From contig JAZBRS010000075.1 of the NCBI GenBank assembly GCA_037176725.1, positions 75,704,001 through 75,768,000 of the forward strand: DNA of 64,000 nt, given 5' to 3'. This document shows positions 59,370 to 64,000 of this stretch, one piece after another. The notes beneath the pieces were generated by a model. The model worked only from the letters and a program-made list of their open reading frames with translations. It did not search any database and was not told where the DNA came from. Every line of letters starts with the position of its first letter. Positions within the stretch are counted from its first letter, which is position 1. The position numbers and the translations under genes were made by a program. Source of the DNA: Posidonia oceanica. Lineage: Eukaryota > Streptophyta > Magnoliopsida > Alismatales > Posidoniaceae.

Positions 59370-60851
59370 GAATCTTATTATTAATCGATAAAATGGAAAA
59401 AATCTCAAAAACATTTGTAATTTTCGTAGAAATTTTCAAAATTATGTAAAAATGAAGTAGAGAAGTGTTGTTGGTATATAACAATGCAAAATAGAAAAAT
59501 CGTTGTTTGTTAATGTCAAAAAAGTAATTGGAGAATTCAAAAATAAAAAAGTCAAACTTTTTTAAAGTTCGAAAACCATTTAGCCTTTTGAAATTGAGTA
59601 TGAACTAACAATAGTGTATCGAATTCAAGGAAATATCGATAATAGCAATATAGAGGTGGAAAATATGATACACCTAAGAAAATTCATCTAATACAAATGA
59701 CACGTAAATGTTTAATAAAACTCTATCATAATAAGAAGTCAAACTTTTTTGTCAAATCGAAAACCGTCTATCATCTAGTATTTTATTTGAATGACATCGA
59801 ATGTCACCAAAACATGATTCACAGATAATATAGGTCGTAATGTATCAAAAACAATAATCAAATATGAAATAATATATTTTCTGAAAAGTAACAAAAAACT
59901 GTTAACTAACACCTACTGTTTTTCGATAAAATGAAAGACATCTTAAAAGATTTTGTAATTTTCGTAGAAATCTTATAAATTGCGTAAAACTCATGTAGAG
60001 ATATGTAGTAGGTATATAATAACGCAAAGTACATAAATCATTGTATGTAATTGTCAAAAATCAAGTAAGAGAACTCAAAAATAAAAATAGTCAAACTTTT
60101 TTAAATCTTCTAAAGCAATGTGCCTTTAAAAATTGAGTATAATTTGTCAGAAGTGTATCAAATTCGAGGAAATACCGATGATTGATATTTATAGGTGCTA
60201 ATTACGATGCACTGTCAAAAAAATACATATACTAGAAATTATAAAAAAATATTTAATAAAATTCTAACTTAACAAAAAGTCAAACTATCTCTTCCATCCA
60301 AACCCGTTTATCCTCTCGAATTTTATTAGAATGACAATAAAAGTTTCCAAAATATGATCCATGGAGATTGTAGGTCAAAACGTACAAAAAATAACAATAA
60401 ATTAAGGAAACTAATGATATTTTAAAATATTACAAAAAATCATATACAAACACTTATTGTTAATCGATAAAATGGGAGAAATCTCGAAAACTTTTGTAAT
60501 TTTCGTAGAAATCTTCAAAATTGTGTAAAAATGAAGTAGAGAAGTGTTGTTAGTACATAACATAGCAAAATAGATAAATCGTTGTTTGTTAATGTCGAAA
60601 AAGTAATTGGAGAATTCAAAAATAAAAAAATCAAACTTTTTTAAAGTTTGAAAACCAATAAGCCTTTACAAATTGAGTGTAAGCTGACAAAAGTGTATCG
60701 AATTCAAGGAAATATCGATAATAGCAATATAGAGGTGGAAAATTTGATACACCTATGAAAAAATTCATCTATTATTAATGACACGTAAATGTTTAATAAA
60801 ACTCTATTTTAAAAAAAAGTCAAACTTTTTTGTCATATCGAAAACCGTCTA
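59370..60851. repeat. Satellite array segment 6 (type 1, type 2, part of type 1)
   Basis: Monomers from ~59387, ~59927 and ~60467. Its last 500 bases are nearly identical to the end of segment 5 (58130-58610). Confidence 0.85.
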
Positions 60852-61318
60852 CATAACGACCCTAATGTCGTTACCTCTCAACCTAATCTACATATTTTTT
60901 TTCATTTAAATCTTATTAGCATTCATGAACTACAGAACTAAATTCTCACAAATACTATAAAGTAGAAATAAAATAAACTTAAACAACTTACTTACCCAGA
61001 ACCCTTGATGTGTGGCAGTGTGACTCTTCTCCTATATGCACTAGTAACTGCAGCTCCTATCCAGCACTTGCCAAAAACAAAATAAAACACACGTGAGTGA
61101 CCACTCAATAGGTCACCCAGCATACACCCCACCTACGCATACAAATAGCTCGACAAACAACGTCGTGGAAACAGGCGTAACTACGCAACAAGCAACAAAC
61201 ACAGGCATCACTTCTGGATGCCACAACAGGGCTCACCACATTGCCCACAAAGCAAACCAATAAAAACATGCATTTGAAATCGTCTTTTCACTTTTCATTT
61301 CAAAACCCTTTGCTTACT
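60852..61318. repeat. B module copy 6, left part
   Basis: Starts CATAACGACCCTAATGTCG, like copy 5 but without its deletion. It is cut at 61318 by the LTR at the right edge. Confidence 0.85.
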
Positions 61319-62479
61319 GTAGACACCTCATTTTTGGCTTTAGGTTAATTGGCTCTTCTCTGGTGGACTCCAAATCTAAAACCCAAACCCAAACCCTAAC
61401 CCTAACCCAATAAATCACCCAAAAACCCTAGGAAAACCCATCCTTTCTTCAACCTAGAAAACCATCCAAAAACCTTAGAAAACCTAGGTAAAACAATCCT
61501 GAAATCCCCTCGAAACCCTAAACGAAAACCCATCTCAAACCTAAACTCTAAATCCTTCCAAAACCCTTCAAAAATCCCATTTAAAACCATAGAAAACCCT
61601 GGATTAAACCTTAGGTCAAACCCTAGAAATCTTAGGTCATATACCCACACAAAACCCCTCCAAATTCAGGCCATTATCCTTCCTATATCTCCTCATTATC
61701 CTTTTCTCTCTCCTGATTATTCTTTTCTCTCTCCTCTTTATCCTCCTTCTCTTTCTCCTTCTTTTCCTCTCTTTCTCCCTTCTTTTCTTGCTCTCCAATG
61801 GGCCTACGCCATTCTTGCTCCTCCCCACTTATTCTCCTTTCTTCCCTTTATTTTATCTTTATTTTATTTTATCCCATGTTATTTGATCTTTAATTTATTT
61901 TCTTCCCTTCCCTTCTTTTTTTCTTTCACCCTTCCTTTCTTTCTTTCTTTCTCTTTCTTTCTTTCCCTCTTTCTTTCTTTCTTTCTTTTCCTTTTTCCAC
62001 ATTAAACCCTAAACCCTAAACTCCAACCAAAACCAAATCCAAAACCAAAACACACTCAAAACCCTAAACCCTAAACCCTAAACCCTAGGATTCACAAAAC
62101 CTTAGGAAACCCACTTCCAAACCCAAATCCCCAAAACCAAACCTAAAACCAAAATCTCCCACAGCACAAGCTCACCAAGCCCAAGCCCAACCCATTCCTT
62201 TCATTTTATTTTGTTTTCCTTTCTCTCTTTTCTTTTTTTTCCCCTTTCTTTCTCTTCTTTCTCCTTTTTTCTTTTCTTTTCTATTTCCTTCTCATTTTTT
62301 TCTTCTTCTTCTCATTCTCCTTCCTTTTGGGCCCGGCCCACTCCTATTCCACCTCTCTTCTTTCTTTTAATTTTGTTTTCTTTTTTTTCAATGGGCCCGA
62401 CCCACTCCTCTTTCTCTTTTGTTTTTTCTTCTCAGCCCTGACCCCTTCTTCCTCCTCCTCTTTCCTTCCTTTTCTTCAG

Positions 62480-63362
62480 CAACCTGACCTCCACCTCCTT
62501 CATCCACCAACAGCCCACGACCCACCAATTCTAGCTCCCCTCCATTGCCGTTACGCCACCTCCTTCAGACTCCTCATGTCCCAGCAGCCCCTTGGCCTTC
62601 ACCCAACCAAAACGGCCACTGCTTCAATCTCCCCCCAGCCAGTATAATTCACTACTAACCTGACCTCCAGCACCCTGGCTTTTTGGAACCCCCAGCCCTC
62701 TCCTAGCATCCCGGACCTCCGCTTGAGCCCAAGACACAGCAACGACCTCCAAGAGCCACCCACGAGCCCACCAGAAAGAATCTTCGCCGGCGAGAGGATA
62801 GGATAACGGAGGAGAGAGAAAACAATAATTCTCTTCCTCACCAGACTGCACCGCACATCCGCCCCTCTCCCTTGCTTCCATAGCCTCCATCCGTTGCTCT
62901 CCACCCCCATGAACCACCCAGAAGATCACCTACAAGAGCCATCGCCCGGTGAGAGCACAGAGAGAAAGAAAAAACTAGAAAAAATCCACAGAATCTCCGC
63001 GAGCTCGCCAGACCTCCCCACACGCTCCAACAGGTAACCGGGCCTCCCCCTAGCTTCGCCTTGCTCCACTCTTGCTCCCCATATATATTTTTTTGCATTC
63101 CGTGCTCTGTGGCGCCGCCAACCCCTCGCTGGAGTTGCCTTCTTCCCCGGCAATGGTCGCCGGTGCAACCGGGCACAGCAGCGCGCCAGGCCGTCTGCTG
63201 CTCTGCCACGCCACACCGCACCCCGCCACACCTCCGCCGGACCGCACCGCACCTCCCCAAGCTCCGCCCGTGCTGCGCCACCCGCTGGAGAGCCGGTCCA
63301 GACCTTCTTCCCCGGTGAGCAGGCGGAGCCATTGTTCATCTTCGTTTTTTTATTACCAATAG
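62480..63362 (+). other. GC-rich leader-like block with a recurrent short ORF
   Basis: The plus-strand ORF 63072-63362 (96 codons) contains SLELPSSPA, a His/Pro/Ala-rich middle and ends HCSSSFFYYQ. The LTR at 4519-8422 has an ORF with SLEFSSSPA that ends RCSSLLFYFH at the equivalent place. A low-complexity and variable middle argues against a conserved protein, so I leave it uncalled. Confidence 0.45.
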
Positions 63363-63369
63363 TTAGGTT

Positions 63370-64000
63370 TTCCTTTATTTTATTTTTAACTTATTAAGTT
63401 TACCATTACATTGCATTCAGTTCTTTTAAGTTTATTTTATTACGTTTAGGTCCAGTCAGTAGTTGAATTTTCATTTAATTTCATTTTTAAAACTATATTG
63501 CATTGAAATAAAACCCAAAAATATGTCGTATTCTCACATAAGTCTAGTCAGTTGATTAAGTTTTATTTAAATTCATTTTAAAATCATATTGCATTGTTAA
63601 AAAACCCAAAAATATGTTTTATTTACTTATTAGTCCAATCTATTGATAAGTTTTATTGAAATCTCTGTTTGAATCATATTAAATTGCCAAAAAATCCAAA
63701 AAATACTTTATTTGCAGTTGAGTCCTGTTACAGTATCAGATATCATTTAATCTTTTTTTTTATCTTATTACATTAACTTTTAGTACTGTAGTTTTGTTTA
63801 TTTACATGCAGGTCCAGCCCAGGTATGTTTTTTATTTCATTTTAACTTTGTTACTTTATCCTTTTGTTTGTAAGTTTATTCTCATTGCATGCAGGTCCAG
63901 TCCAGGTTAGCTTTCCATTTAATTTTAACTTTAAGTCCTTTAGTTTAATTTATTTACAATCAGATCCTATTTAGTTTGTTTAATTTGTTTTCAGAGTTTC
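63370..64000 (+). repeat. Degenerate TGCAT / AGTCC motif array (start)
   Basis: Words such as TTGCATTCAGTTC, CATGCAGGTCCAG and TTGCATGCAGGTCCAG recur between T-rich spacers up to the window edge. It matches the arrays at 5700-7328 and 30690-31640. Confidence 0.55.

Larger units (their letters stand above)
61319..64000 (+). mobile_element. Giant LTR of the TGTAGACACC family, running off the window
   Basis: It starts TGTAGACACCTCATTTTTGG inside a B module. It has a CCCTAAA-rich head (61380-62100), pyrimidine tract (62170-62480), GC-rich block (62480-63360) and the start of the TGCAT/AGTCC motif array (63370 to the edge). Block order is as in 4519-8422 and 27547-33618. Whether a full element or a solo LTR follows cannot be seen. 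Confidence 0.78.

Noticed and set aside
8423..61318. CRISPR array or ribosomal DNA spacer as explanation for the long regular repeats
   Set aside because: Repeat units of 540 bp and 2.1 kb in a plant nuclear context with no spacers, no rRNA gene sequence and no pol I promoter signs; satellite DNA explains them.

Overview
The window is nuclear DNA of a flowering plant, from a repeat-dense, probably heterochromatic region. The evidence is plant L1-type LINEs, a tRNA-derived SINE, Ty3/gypsy elements of Tat/Ogre type (dual RNase H), plant mobile domain (PMD) genes with GT-AG introns, and TTTAGGG-type telomere-like strings. I see no ordinary single-copy host gene. The species cannot be named from the sequence.

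The substrate is a composite satellite array (8423-9361, 15942-25230, 51830-61318). It alternates runs of a dimer of two diverged ~540-bp AT-rich monomers (types 1 and 2, ~1.08 kb per dimer) with a ~2.1-kb block, the B module. Six B-module copies are visible and their spacing changes in ~1.08-kb steps. Retroelements have landed in this array: a minus-strand non-autonomous LTR element with giant LTRs (off the left edge to 8422), a 6.6-kb LINE (9362-15941, 14-bp target duplication), a 26.6-kb gypsy element called here element A (25231-51824, target duplication GGTAC), and another giant LTR running off the right edge (61319-64000).

Left part (1-8422): a non-autonomous LTR element on the minus strand. 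It has a 3.9-kb LTR, a tRNA-Arg-like primer binding site, a non-coding interior and the start of a second LTR. That second LTR has itself been invaded by a LINE derivative that keeps ORF1 but has no ORF2, and by a SINE.

Element A (25231-51824): a 5' LTR remnant and a 3' LTR carry the same SINE at the same site. The sense strand holds gag, two tandem protease-like modules, a G-patch-like motif, reverse transcriptase, RNase H, a second RNase H and integrase, all broken by stops and frameshifts. A 6-kb LTR of the other family replaces the middle of gag. Downstream of pol, on the opposite strand, are two different PMD genes. One can be assembled into nine exons (801 codons, phases agree, three in-frame TAG). 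The other has two exons and is fully open (430 codons). A short inverted-repeat module built from GGCGACT recurs 5' of gag, 5' of both antisense genes and upstream of the TATA box in the LTR. I regard this shared module, together with the antisense PMD pair, as the most interesting system in the window.
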